Origin: Heloderma charlesbogerti
Lineage: Eukaryota; Chordata; Lepidosauria; Squamata; Helodermatidae
Reading direction: 5' to 3'
Length of the DNA: 64,000 nt
NCBI GenBank assembly: GCA_026122225.1
Contig: JANEZZ010002677.1
Span: 248,001-312,000, forward strand
This document shows positions 20,243-32,019 of the stretch, piece by piece (positions within the stretch are counted from its first letter, which is position 1; every line of letters begins with the position of its first letter). Under the pieces are notes generated by a model that was given only the letters and a program-made list of their open reading frames with translations, did no database searches and was not told the DNA's origin. The translations under genes were made by a program, and so were the position numbers.

Positions 20243-23013
20243 TATTTATTTATTTATTTATTTATTTCATTTCTATACCGCCCAATAGCCGAAGCTCTCT
20301 GGGCGGTTCACAAAAACTAAAACCAAACAACACACAATAAAACAATTTAAAATATATAGAACATTAAAACCACAATATAACAATACAACCACAATAAAAC
20401 CTAGCAGCAGTACAGGAGTTTAAAATACAGATTTAAAACAGCAAAGATAAAAATTTAGAAAGCTAAAATGCCTGGGAAAATAAAAAGGTCTTCACCTGGC
20501 GCCGAAAGGAGTACAATGTAGGCGCCAGGCGAACCTCACTAGGGAGCTCATTCCAGAGCCGGGGTGCCACAACAGAAAAAGCCCTCCTCCTAGTAGCCAC
20601 CCGCCTCACTTCCTTCGGCAGGGGCTCACGGAGAAGGGCCGCTGATGATGATCTTAAGGTCCGGGCAGGCACATATGGGAGGAGGCGATCCTTCAGGTAA
20701 CCTGGCCCCAAGCCGTTAAGGGCTTTGAATGTTAACACCAGCACTTTGAATCGGGCCCGGAAATGGACTGGCAGCCAGTGCAGCTGGAAAAGTACTGGCG
20801 TAATATGAGCTCGCAGGCCAGTCCCCGTTAACAATCTTGCTGCCCTATTTTGGACCAGCTGAAGTTTCCGGACCGTTTTCAAAGGCAGCCCCACGTATAA
20901 CGCATTGCAGTAATCCAGACGAGAAGTTATCAGAGCATGGATAACTGTAGCTAGGCTATCTCTGTCCAGATAAGGGCGTAGTTGGTATACCAGCCTAAGC
21001 TGATAAAAAGTGCTCCGTGCCACTGAGTTCACCTGTGCCTCAAGTGACAGTTCTGGATCCAAGAGCACCCCCAAACTACGAACCTGATCCTTTAGGGGGA
21101 GTGCAACCCCCTCCAGAACAGGTTGAATATCACCTAGCCGGGCAGACGAACCACCCACTAACAGTACCTCCGTCTTGTCTGGATTGAGTTTCAGTTTATT
21201 AGCCCTCATCCAGTCCATTACCGTGCCCAGGCACTGGTTCAGAACAGCCACTGCCTCACCTGGTTTTGATGAGAAAGAGAGGTAGAGCTGGGTGTCATCC
21301 GCATATTGATGGCACCTCAGCCCACACCTCCGGATAACCTCCCCCAGCGGTTTCATGTAGATGTTAAACAGCATGGGGGATAGAATAGAGCCCTGTGGAA
21401 CCCCATGGCACAATTGCCATGGCACAGAGCAATAATCCCCCAGCACCACCTTCTGGAATCGGCCATCCAAGTAGGAGCGGAACCACTGTAGTGCAGTGCC
21501 TCCAACTCCCAACCCAGACAACCTATCCAGAAGGATACCATGGTCGATGGTATCGAAAGCCGCTGAGAGGTCCAGGAGAATCAACAGGGTCGCACTCCCC
21601 CTGTCCCTCTCCCGGCAGAGGTCATCCCACAGGGCGACCAAGGCAGTTTCCGCTCCAAAACCAGGCCTGAAGCCCGACTGAAATGGATCTAGATAATCCG
21701 TTTCATTCAAGAGTGCCTGGAGCTGTCCTACAACCACCCGCTCAAGCACCTTGCCCAGGAAGGGGATGTTGGCCACTGGCCTATAATTGTTAACATCCTC
21801 TGGGTCCAGGTTAGGCTTTTTCAGGAGTGGTCTAATTACTGCCTCTTTTAAAGCAGCAGGCACCACTCCCTCTCTCAAGGAGGAATTTACAACCTCCTGG
21901 ACCCAGCCGGACAACCCCTCCTTGTTTGATTTAATAAGCCATGAAGGGCAAGGGTCAAGCACACAAGTGGTCGATCGGACTTGGCCAAGCACCTTGTCCG
22001 CATCCTCAGGCCTCAGTAACTGAAACTCATCCAATAAAACTGGACCAGACGGTGCTCTGAATGCCTCTACCAATGGAGCTGCATTAATGGTTGTGTCCAA
22101 TTCATGACGAATCTGAGCGACTTTATCCTCATAGTGCCGCGCAAACTCGTCACAGCGTGCTACCGAGGGTTCCACCGTCTCTCTCCCTGGCCCAGAATGT
22201 AACAGGCCGCGAACCACTCGGAAAAGCTCCGCCGGACGACACTGAGAAGATGCAATGCTGGTGGAAAAGAACTGCCTCTTTGCCACCCTCACCGCCACAG
22301 AGTAGGCTCGATAGTGGGCTCTTACCTGTGTTCGGTCAGACTCAGCACAAGTTTTCCTCCACCTGCGTTCTAGCCGTCTCCCCTCTTGCTTCATTGCCCT
22401 CAGCTCAGGTGTATACCAAGGAGCTGGCCGGGCTCTGCTCAGAGGGAGAGGGCGCTTCGGTGCGATCGTGTCAACCGCCCGAGTCATCTCTGCATTCCAC
22501 AGAGCGACCTGGGCTTCAACAGGAGCACCAGCCATACCAGCAGGAAAATCCCCCAGAGCCCTCTGGAATCCATCGGAATCCATTAATCTCCGGGGGCGGA
22601 CCATTTTAATAGGTCCCCCACCCTTGCAGAGGGGAAAGGCCGCCAGGAGTCTAAACCTCAGCAGGAAGTGATCTGACCATGACAAAGGTACAGATGTTAA
22701 TTCCTCTACTTTCAGATCACCATCCTCCTGCCCAGTCGAGAAAACCAGATCAAGCGTGTGTCCTTTTATATGCGTTGGGCCGATGACATGTTGGGACAGC
22801 CCCATGGTTGTCATGGCGGCCATGAAGTCCTGAGCCGCCCCGGATACAGCGGCCTCGGCATGGAAGTTGAGATCCCCCAGGACCATCATCCTGGGGGTCC
22901 TCAACACCAAGTCCGAGAATGGGGAGAATGGGGACAAGCACGCCAGCTATGTCCCGCCCCTCACCCTCCATGAGTTCAAGGGTGGCCATCTGCAATGGGG
23001 AACTCATGTAAGC
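20243..23013 (-). mobile_element. L2-group LINE, nearly open, 5'-truncated
   Basis: The element reads on the minus strand and ends at the left with (aaat)n preceded by the 'ggctattgggcggtatag' tail (complement of 20273-20290). Coding sequence covers the end of the endonuclease, the entire reverse transcriptase and the C-terminus in one 824-codon frame. Upstream, about 20 more codons of endonuclease continue in another frame (MATLELMEGEGRD, near 22990-22950), so one frameshift lies at about 22925-22945. The element stops near 23013, well short of a full-length LINE. Low damage points to a fairly recent insertion. The truncated copy at 4.92-5.61 kb belongs to the same subfamily. Confidence 0.92.
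20463..22937 (-). pseudogene. L2-group LINE ORF2: partial endonuclease + reverse transcriptase
   Basis: The 824-codon frame is uninterrupted. Its first residue is a TTG codon just after a stop, so it is a truncated frame and not a true start. The endonuclease C-terminal part has GDLN at residues 21-24 and SDH at 88-90. The reverse transcriptase has NNYRPVANIPFLGKVLE (383-399), motif A LLDLSAAFDTIDHG (454-467), GVPQGSILSPMLFN (512-525) and YADD (545-548), followed by LNPDKTE (584-590). The C-terminal region holds RLDYCNALYVGL (673-684) and APRLWNELPSEVR (791-803). All catalytic Asp residues of the polymerase are present. Such proteins nick DNA and copy their RNA at the nick. Without the endonuclease start this copy cannot be autonomous. 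Confidence 0.92.
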
Positions 23014-23605
23014 TCCCCCATATCCTGAAAAACTGGGGTTCTAAATGATGCGGGAAGCCGACAGAAATAGATCAGGCTCCCCGCTGCACTGTTGCCCTCT
23101 GCTTCATAGAGAGGATGAGGGAGGAGGAGCCAGCATGCTCATCCCCACCCTCCCTCATCATGTGGGGAATTTAGAATGCCTGAATAGGGCTTTGGTGTGT
23201 ACCACTTAATGAATGTCCCAAGCTGTTTTCAGGAGGAAACCATTTCCTGGCAACACTTGACTCCCATCATCTTCATTAGCAAAGATTAAAAAAAACTACA
23301 AAAAGGGTCCATCAGCCCATATGTGGCCCCAGTGGGAATATGTGCCTATGAAGCCTAGGTTGCAGGTCTGAAGCTCAAATATTCTGTGTATTTTATCAAG
23401 ATACAAAGCTTCATCTTTATTCCCAGTAATAATCTATTTTAGAAAAATAACATCAACAGTTCTTATTAATGGATAACAAAATGGAGGATGTTACAATCCT
23501 TACTATACCATCAAAGACAGAAGGCATTATTTTTAGAAGATGGGGACTTAGTTTGGATAAATCTCCAAACCATGATTTGGACAATCATGCATATATACTT
23601 CCTCT
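23014..23605. other. No feature recognised
   Basis: No recognised gene or repeat. Confidence 0.45.
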
Positions 23606-23868
23606 TTCCCTGTCATGTGCTGACTGCCATCTCCATTTCTTCATCTCTCTAACCATAGCTTGTCATGACACCCAAAATGGGTAAATTATGTTTAGCACTA
23701 ACCTCCAGACCATGAGCTGAAAGCATACTTTGACACTGATTTGCAAACCATAGTTTGGAGATTAGTGCTAGCCATCGTTTGTCCAATTTGGGGCATCATG
23801 GCCAACTATGATTAGAGCATATCAGAAATGAAGAAAGGAATCCATATGACAGGGGAAGTGAGGGCAGT
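23606..23868. mobile_element. Palindromic MITE-like inverted repeat, ~115-bp arms
   Basis: About 23606-23722 and 23750-23868 are inverted repeats: 'ctttccctgtcat' with 'atgacaggggaag', 'tagcactaacctccag' with 'tggagattagtgcta', and 'tttcttcat' with 'atgaagaaa'. Arm identity is moderate, so the element is old. No protein is encoded. Confidence 0.65.
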
Positions 23869-24732
23869 AGACTAGAATCTACTAACTTGGAACTAGGGAA
23901 TTTATCTGTATGGAGGAGCATTCCATCAAGTGAGCCCCCACCTACAATATGAAGTGGTACAGTCAGATAAGGTTTTACCACCTCAGTTAGAACTAGGCCA
24001 CATAGGACTTATTTACATAGAAACAAGCTTAAGATTGGGCTGAAGTACACCAGCACCAAGATGCAGTTGCTGATTTAGAATTGTATTGGAACTTCCATTT
24101 TTCTCATTATACTTAAAAAGGGGGAGGGGCACACTCAGTAACTTTTTTGTATGACTAATGTGGTTCCTTTTTTATTTTAACAGTTATGTACTTAAGGACT
24201 GAATTTCATGCAGGAGCGTGGTCTGTGAAAACCTGGGACGTATCTTGGATTGAGTAAAGGGGAGTGGGTGGCATTACTCAGGAAAGCCTGCTAGAAGAAT
24301 TGGCAAGTCATGGATTGAGAAGACTTTGCCAAACAGCACTGAGCATATTAGTTCTCCTCCACCAGCTCTCCTTGCTGTGTGCATGCCTTTAAGACTTTAT
24401 CAAAGATTAGCCTTTTGACCACCTAGGTTTCTGTGGTACTGCGCATAACCAAGCCAACACAATGAGTTCTTTAATACAATAATAGGAAATAATATAATGC
24501 TTCCTATATACTTCCAAATTTATCCTCTGTTAACTTCAACACAATCTGAGTTAACTCTCAGTATTCATAGGCCTAGCTAGAAGGCTTCAGTTTTCTGACT
24601 GCATTGTTTTAATAATATTAAACATTTTTCACTTATATTGTTTTAATAATTTGTAAATATATTTTGATGCAAATTGCTTTGAACACAGGAAAATCAGTTA
24701 TACATGTTTGAAATACATACACACATACTGGA
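23869..24732. other. No feature recognised
   Basis: AT-rich; no recognised gene or repeat. Confidence 0.45.
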
Positions 24733-25158
24733 GGGAGCAATCCGATGTCTCCTAGACAGTGTATGGGGAACATAGGATTTTTTTGGTTTCCTGGCTCAGA
24801 GCTCATGGGCAGAGCTCTGCGCTCAAAGCCAGGAAACCCGTGCTCCCCGCCCCTCCCCCTTGTAGCCAGCATGGAGAGAACTGCGCCAGTTGCTTCTCCA
24901 TGCTCGTAAAACGGAGTGCAGTGATGGGATAAGGGGGCATTCCTGAGGGAGGGGAGGGGAAGAGACCAGGGCGGCATTCCTACGATCTTTCCTATGGCCA
25001 CCCCAGCCTCCTTCCTTCCCCCTCCCTGAAGCTTCTGCTAGACAGGCAAAATCATCCATCTAGCTAAAATGCACCTGCCTCTCTCCATAGGATACTCATA
25101 AGCCTCTGAGTTCAGGGGCTTGCCAGTACCCAGGGCGCAACCCATAGGATTCTAAGAT
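24733..25158 (-). mobile_element. PIF/Harbinger-like MITE (family H), decayed copy 3
   Basis: The left end GGGAGCAATCC matches the family terminus, and 'gcctctgagttcaggggctt' followed by 'cccataggattct' is the inverse of the left part of the copy at 57537. TTA duplications are no longer visible. A G/C-rich interior separates the ends. Confidence 0.45.
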
Positions 25159-25874
25159 TCTGTTGCTAAGTTGAGATACAACTGAGGTTCAGACTCAAAC
25201 TAGCCAATGTTCCTGTTACATATCATTTTAAATGGATGTACATTTAGAATTGCTCTTTATGGCTGACACAGATTACACCTGCAAAATACTGCTGGTAAAA
25301 ACATTAATTTTCAGCACGGTAAGCTACAATTACTTGACTGTGTCCTTGCACAGCTCCTGTTCATTTTAATGGACAGAACAGCCCTGCGTTGTGCCCTAAA
25401 GCTTCAGTCGATTAATTGCTGGGAAGCAATTTTAAATCAGCAGGGCTGAGAGGTAATCTTTATTTTGGAGGCTATTTTTGTTCTTCTGTGTTACTGTAAT
25501 AGGATATGTAAAAAGAACACATTAAAGATGAATTTTCCTTCTAACAATGACTAGTAGCTTCTACCTATTAAACTGTATGTTCTCATACTTTCTCCACCAA
25601 CTCAGAAAGTGCCTGTATAGAAGTAATATTAAATATGGTTGGGTTGAGATAGTGATGTTCTGAAGCATTTTTATTACTTATTGCAATATTCTTTATTGAA
25701 TTACTGAAATTACTTGATGTAATTAACGTCTGACACAGTCTCTGGGTGAAGTGGATTGTGAATAGTTTGGGCTATGGCTCCTGGGTGTATGTGTGTATGT
25801 GTGCATACCTAAGGCTAGTGCACCAACTACCCCCATTCCTGGAGATGGCAAAGCTCTGGTGACGGTGCCTTAAT
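25159..25874. other. No feature recognised
   Basis: No recognised gene or repeat; a short (gtat)n patch lies near 25784-25806. Confidence 0.45.
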
Positions 25875-26491
25875 CACAGTCCGTTTGGACTGCTGCAATC
25901 TGCTGTACATGGGGATACATTTGAAAAATGTTCAGAAACTTCAGCTGGTCCAGGATGCTGCAGCCAGACTACCAACTTGGGCCAGTTATATGGAAAATGA
26001 ATCTTTGCTACAACAGATTCATTGGCTACTGGTCTGTTTCCAGGCGTAATTCAGTGCTGGTTATGACCTATAAAGCCCTACGCGATTTGAAACCAGGGTA
26101 TTTGAAAGGCCGCATTCTCCCATATAAGTCTGCCTGGGTTTTAAGATTCTCAGCTCTTCTCTCTGTTCTGCCACCATCAGTCAGACTCACATTTGGTGGA
26201 AATACAAGAGAGGGCTGGGCAGGGCAGGCTATCTTCATCTTTGCTGTCCTTCCACCAGCAGACAAATACATTTTTACAATACAATACAAAAATACAAAAG
26301 CAGGCTTTGGGCTTTTAAGCTGATGCTGAAATAGGTTTTAACTGGTGGGTACTGGATTATTGCTGTTGCTCTAACGTGTTTTAACTGATTTGATTTTATG
26401 TTCTAATTATAATTTTGAATTTTATTGCTGTCAGCCACCTTGAACGCTCTTAGTAGTAGAAAAGCAGGATATGAATTTAATAAATAAATAG
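25875..26491 (+). mobile_element. L2-group LINE, decayed 3' end
   Basis: Broken plus-strand frames give NVQKLQLVQDAAARLP (25930s), then LVMTYKALRDLKPGYLKGRILPY with one interruption, both C-terminal L2-group signatures. The 3' UTR ends 'aatttaataaataaatag'. Several frameshifts and stops are present. Confidence 0.8.
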
Positions 26492-26989
26492 AATTCCTGG
26501 AATCTCAGGGTTTGAGCTTCATGGCTTTATACTGGCACTTGGCCTAGTGACCTACAATAGACTGTGTGATTGTGTGTGCTCAGGCCTCACAGACCTCTTC
26601 AAGCAGAGAAGGGAACATGGGTGTCTACTGGAATCCAGTTTCCAGCTTTTTCCATTTCACCAACTTCAGCAAATGATCTCAGGGATTCTGCATTGTAGAG
26701 CACACGGTTTCTTTCTATATAGCTGCTCACAACCCTAGGTTGGTCCTGACAAAGGCCTTCTATTGTGTGCATTTTACTTGCCATTTATCTGATCACTCAG
26801 TGGGATAAATCTTAGTTTATTAATCATATCAGTTTTAGTTGATTAATCAATTAACCCATTAAATCTGCATGCATTTGCATATGAGTAAAATAATATAGTT
26901 CTGAAGGAAAAAACCCACACTTTGGTTTTATATCATACATGTACGTGTGACAGAACGCACCAACTTAGAAGAGGCATTTCCTCCTATGT
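26492..26989. other. No feature recognised
   Basis: No recognised gene or repeat. Confidence 0.45.
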
Positions 26990-27003
26990 ATGCTAGTGAT
27001 CAG

Positions 27004-27835
27004 CCGACATCGACGCTGAAATTCTGCATCGCCTGAGCTCTGCGACTGTAGCATTCTCCCGAATGAAGCGTAGAGTGTTCGAGGATTGGGACATTCGCAG
27101 GGAGACAAAAATGCTTGTTTACAAAGCCACTGTTCTACCAACCTTACTGTATGCCTGTGAAACATGGACCATCTATAAACGCCACTCCCAACTTCTTCAA
27201 AAATTCCACCAACGCTGCCTCCGAAAAATTCTGCAAGTTACTTGGGAAGACAGACGGTCTAATGTGAGTGTACTGGAAGAAGCAAAGACCACCAGCGTTG
27301 AAACAATGATTCTCCAACATCAACTTCGCTGGATTGGCCATGTTGTTCGAATGCCTGATTATCGTATTCCAAAGCAGTTACTCTATTCCCAACTTATGAA
27401 TGGAAAACAGAACATTGGTGGACAGCAAAAGAGATTTAAAGATGTTCTTAAAGCTAATCTAAAAAAATGTAACATAAGCATTGAGATCTGGGAAGCTCTA
27501 ACTCATGAGCGTTCCAACTGGAGGTCAGCCTGTATTAAAGGCGCTGTGGACTTTGAAGAAGCACGAGTACAGAGTGAAAGGGAGAAATGAGCTCAGCGGA
27601 AGACACATCAAGCAAACCCTCACCGTGACCGCCTTCCACCTGGAAACCTATGTCCTCACGGTGGGAGGCTGTGTAGATCCAGAATCGGCCTTTACAGCCA
27701 CCTGCAGACCCACTGCTAGAGAGTAATGTGCTGATTGACCTATCTTCTATGAATCTGTCTAATCCTTTTAAAGAGTTATCTATACAGACTCTGTCTTTGG
27801 AAGACAATCCTACTTAGTCACAAGTGATGGCCATG
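27004..27835 (+). mobile_element. Non-LTR retrotransposon 3' fragment with perfect 14-bp TSD
   Basis: The fragment is bounded by identical 14-bp direct repeats 'atgctagtgatcag' at 26990-27003 and 27836-27849, as left by target-primed reverse transcription. Coding sequence begins in frame at the left boundary (ADIDAEILHRL) and runs to a TAG at 27717. The protein is the C-terminal region after the polymerase domain; the clade (RTE-, R4- or other) cannot be fixed by eye. The 3' UTR ends 'cacaagtgatggcc'. Confidence 0.85.
27063..27719 (+). pseudogene. C-terminal part of a LINE reverse-transcriptase protein with degraded zinc finger
   Basis: The frame reads LLYACETWTIYKRH, then LRKILQVTWEDRRSN and LRWIGHVVRMPD, the post-polymerase 'thumb-like' region common to several non-LTR clades. 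A TGA at 27588-27590 interrupts it, but the same frame continues beyond. It then gives a terminal zinc-finger-like segment NLCPHGGRLCRSRIGLYSH (Cys-x6-Cys with His at the end), in which one expected Cys appears replaced by Gly, before TAG. The TGA most simply comes from decay of a CGA codon. The polymerase catalytic motifs are missing because of 5' truncation. Confidence 0.75.
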
Positions 27836-27849
27836 ATGCTAGTGATCAG

Positions 27850-28748
27850 ATTGGCTCCTCTAAGATTGTGCCTACTGCCGGTGTTTTGCTATACATGTAG
27901 CAAAAGTAAATATTCCCTGGCCCCAAAGCTGCTGCCTAATTAATTGAACCACATTGTTAATCAATTAAAAGGTTTTTAACTAATTAATCAATTAATTGTC
28001 TAAACACTGCATTACTACCATTAATGAGGCTGGGGAAAATGTTCTAAGGCATTTTCAGTAGCACGAGTTCAAATAAATCAATGGAACAAGACATGTTGGC
28101 ACCACTTAAGAATCTAGTCCATGTTGTGAGATTCAACAGCAACTATGTGAAGTACACACAGTCATAAAAGGCAGGAGTAGGCAGAGAACAAAGAAGATCT
28201 AGGGCTGATAGGAAGACAAAAACAATCACTGCACCACAGGGTTGAATTTTACAGTCTCTGTATGCTCAGTGTCCTCTTGAGCTTAGTCCCAGAACTCAAG
28301 GCATTTTTACCGAGATCTGCTGACAGCTGATTGTTCCATAAACCATTTGCCTTTTTGCTGCAAGGCCAGTAGCTAACACACACTGCACAGCCAGCAGCTC
28401 TGTACTGCACTTTCTACAACCAGACCAGACATCAGACATGCTGAGCAAAAAGAGGCACTTTCTTCTTACATTTAAAGGGAGTAGGCCAGTAGAAATTCAC
28501 TTGCTCTCACTTAAACAGAAGACTTGGATTTAAATTTCTTGGCAATTTTGCTCTTGCTTCCATCACTTCACAGCTATATACAAAATGGCAGGGATTTTCC
28601 GCCTGGGAACAGTCTTTAGTGCCAAGGGTCAGCCATGAATCCTGTGAAGGCTGTCCTCTGCATGTCCAGATAGCCGTTTTTCTCAACAGGCAGGCCGACG
28701 CCACAGTGACTATCTCCCATTAGAAACTACACACCACAGTATAAGCCG
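27850..28748. other. No feature recognised
   Basis: No recognised gene or repeat; AT-rich 'ttaattaatt' patches at 27935-28010. Confidence 0.45.
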
Positions 28749-28832
28749 GCTTTTTCCAACATGGTGCCCTCCAGATGTGTCAACTATAACTTCCACCATT
28801 CCTAGCCAGCATGGAAACCAGCCATGCTGGTT
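28749..28832 (+). mobile_element. hAT-type MITE fragment (CAGCCTTCCC family)
   Basis: 'ggctttttccaacatggtgc' followed by 'cctccagatgtgtcaacta' matches the left half of the element at 36131-36265; the right half has decayed. Confidence 0.5.
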
Positions 28833-29639
28833 CAGTGTCAAGTTCTTTAAGCAGATTCAAGCAGTGGAGGCAGCCCCTGAAAAAAGAGACCTTTCTCTGA
28901 AATGTCAGGTGGGCAGCACACACAATAAATAGGCACTGTTGTGACTTTCTCACTTCTTTTTCTTTTCAAGGTTCAACAGACCACGTAACTGTAACCCCTT
29001 CCAGCCAGTCTCTGGGGAAGCCTTTAGAATTCTCAGGAGGCAGACTTTGCCTAAATGTGGTTGCCTTTCACTGTGCTGAGTGCAACATGAGGCAGCATCT
29101 CAGGCTCCGCAAATGTTAAATATGCGAGTATGGAATGCTCACAAATTGACATGGTATTTCATTTTGTATTATTTGAACTGTACAAAATAAAGAAGCTTTT
29201 CTGTTAATGGTTTGGTCATGCAAATCTGATTGATTAAAGATCAATTCATTTACAAACAATAATTTACTGTTGTTGTTTTTAACTCAGTTGACAGCCCTAA
29301 TAAAATATACCAGTACATATCCAAATTTAAACATTAACTAGGAGTTGGCTGGAAAATCCAAGGGCAAAGTAATGAGAACTGACATTATCTTAGTAACGCT
29401 ACAGAAACCAAATTGTGTTTCATAGTGGTTAGTTCTCTCCTTGCCCTGAAGAGCAAATAAGCTGGGCCATCTGTCTCGGATTTTGTAAATATGTGATCCA
29501 TATTACTCTTGTTATGGATGAGAAGTCAGGCTCAAACAAACATTTCAAATGAACTGATTTAAATAAGACTGCTCAGGAACAGTCAATGCCATATTACAGG
29601 CTAAAGGAATCCCAAATATTATATTCAGCTCTCCCCTTT
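28833..29639. other. No feature recognised
   Basis: No recognised gene or repeat. Confidence 0.45.
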
Positions 29640-29765
29640 CCCGTTTTATCATCACAATAACCCTGGTTAGGCTGAGAGTGACTGATCCCAGCTCACCCAG
29701 TGAGCTTCATAGCTGAGTGGGGATTTGAACATGGTCTTCCCCAGTCCTACTCCAATGCTGGCCCT
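29640..29765 (-). mobile_element. CORE-SINE/MIR-like fragment
   Basis: 'atcacaataaccctggttag', 'gctcacccagtgagcttcat' and 'gctgagtggggatttgaac' are the reverse complement of the CORE-SINE seen on the plus strand at 60262-60529. The tRNA-like head is decayed. Confidence 0.65.
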
Positions 29766-29923
29766 CATATAGGCAGCCTGTGGCAGAGTCAGGGATTAAC
29801 CCATGCCTGCTGCATTTCTGTATATAGCCTTTCTCCCGTTCTGGTGAAGACATCTAGGGCAAATAATTCACAAGTCACCAATGACAAGGCTGGCAGTGTG
29901 CCCTTACTTGCACAGGAGAGAAT

Positions 29924-30750
29924 TACGAACATAACGATATGCTGGATCTTATCAAAGGCCGATCTAGCCCAGCATTCTGTTCGCCCAGTGGCCACCCAGA
30001 TGCCCATGGGAAGCACACAAGTAGGATATGAGTGCAACAGCATGCTCCTGCTTGTGTTTCTTAGCAACGGGTATACAGAGGCATACTATCTCTGATACTG
30101 GAGGTAATGTATAGCCATCAGGACTAGTAGCCATTAATAGTCTTATCCTCCATTAATTTGTCTAATCGCCTTTTATAGTTGAGTAGTGGCCATCACTACA
30201 CCTTGCATTTGCAAATTCCATAGTTTAATTATGCATTGTATGAAGAAGTACTCCGTTCTGAATCTCTCACCAATCAGCTTCGTGGGATGACCCAGTTCAA
30301 GCATTATGAAAGAACTTCTCCCTATCCACTTTCTTCACACGATACACATATCTCCCCATACGCACCATTTTTTCTAAGCTAAAAAGCCCAAACACTGTAA
30401 CCTTTGCTCATAGAGGAGCTGCTCCAGCCCTTTGATCATTTTGATTACCCTTCCTGCACCTTTTCCAGCTCTACAATATCCTTTTTGAAGTGTGGTGACC
30501 AGAACTGTGTGTACACTGTATTCCAAATGTACCTGCATTTCGATGATTTCAGTCAAGGCATTATGATACTGGCAGTTTTATTTTCGATTCCTTTCCTAAA
30601 GATCCCTACATGGAATTTGCCTTTTTTACAGCAGCCACACAGTGGGCTGACATTTTCATCAAGCTATCCACCACAACCCCAAGATCTCTTTCTTGGTTAG
30701 TCACCACCAGCTCAGATCCCATCAGCGTGTATGTAGTGTTAGAATTTTTG
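29924..30750 (-). mobile_element. CR1-group LINE, decayed 3' part
   Basis: The left edge carries the CR1-type tail ('tagcccagcattctgttcgc'). Minus-strand frames give GSELVVTNQERDLGVVVDS (about 30712-30656) and then AAVKKANSM, which correspond to KKDLGIVVDHKLNMS and AAKKANALLG of the better copy at 53.5-55.2 kb. Further downstream HFKKDIVELEKVQEG can be read. Frameshifts and stops abound. Confidence 0.8.
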
Positions 30751-30944
30751 CTGGCTTTACAGAGACCAGGTAAGACACAATAATTTCTTGTGCAGAGACG
30801 AGCATCTGTTACAAAACAAAAAATGCTCTGTACTGTATGGATGGTCTGGAGAAATAACACGTTCAGAGGGCCTAGCTCTTGGTATTTGCATCATATCTCA
30901 GAGAAGTAATTTACTAACAACAAACTCCAAACTTGAAGTCACAG

Positions 30945-31274
30945 TATATTGAGACTGGCGCTGAATTGCAGACTGGAAGGTCGGCAGGTCAGCAGTTCGA
31001 GACCCGAGTGCTGCGTGACGGAGTGAGCTCCCGTCTTCAGTCCCAGCTCCTGCCAACCTAGCAGTTCGAAAGCAAGAAATTGCAAGTAGATAAATAGGTA
31101 CCGCCTCGGCGGGAAAGGTAACAGCGTTCCGTGCACCTCGGTGTTCAGTCATGCCGGCCACATGACCACGGAAGCGTCTTCGGACAGCGCTGGCTCTTCG
31201 GCTTAGAAACGGGGATGAGCACCGCACCCTAGAGTCGGACACGACTGGTTGGGGACACCTTTACCTTTACCTTG
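30945..31274 (+). mobile_element. Sauria-type SINE (tRNA-derived head, BovB-like tail)
   Basis: The 5' part carries a B-box-like 'agcagttcgagacccg'. The body includes 'ggtaccgcctcggcggga' and 'gtgttcagtcatgccggcc'. The 3' part 'tagagtcggacacgactgg' mirrors the BovB 3' end ('gttggacacgactt' in the 17.8-kb copy), and the tail is (cttta)n-like 'cacctttacctttaccttg'. The length of about 330 bp suggests a full-length copy. These SINEs are mobilised by BovB enzymes and are typical of squamate reptiles. Confidence 0.88.
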
Positions 31275-32009
31275 TCAGTTAAACAGCCCGCAGAACATAA
31301 ATCAGATGCAACAGCATACTTCTCAGCAAAGAGAAGGAAAATGCTTCTGAAGGGAAAATAGCGAACTGAAAAATCAAAATGATGGCACATCATCCTTCTT
31401 TTGCCAGAGCCCAAAAAACTTCTAAGAGGATTTTGCCCCAACAATCCTGAGGCTCTGACTCTAGGAATCTCACCCGCTTATGTGACGGAGCCTTTATTTG
31501 AATGACATGATTGGGTTTTTTTTAAACTGTCCCAGTTTAGGCTGGGGCATGATTCTGAGAGAAAAAATCCACACAAAGGGAAATTCTTATCACTGCATGA
31601 ATTAAAAATTGTCACTGCAATGAACAGATTCATTTCAGTTGCTGCATTTCCCATTGTCAGTGGACACAATATAGATTTCTCAGTAAGTCACCTTGAAAAG
31701 GAGCCATTGCATTTTAGAATGACAGAATTCTAAGCCTAGGAGGGCCCACAGATGCAAACTTATCCACCCTATCACTGCTGGCTCACGACAGACCCTGGGC
31801 ATAGAGAAAACGCTGGACTAATTTTCTGCAGCACCTTCGGGCAAGTTTACACATTAATTTTTCCTACAACAGGAAATGTGGAGACTTGAAATATCTGTAA
31901 CTTTTCTGGGGCGGTCAATCTTCTGGTAAATATAATCCATTGTGGTGAAGCAAAGGTACAAATACAGAGAATGGACATAATTGTTCAGTTTATCTGTGGT
32001 GAGGCCTCT
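31275..32009. other. No feature recognised
   Basis: No recognised gene or repeat. Confidence 0.45.
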
Positions 32010-32019
32010 GTTTCACCAT

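Noticed and set aside
22091..22609. 172-codon plus-strand open frame
   Set aside because: Antisense shadow of the L2 coding region, whose minus-strand frame has clear polymerase motifs.
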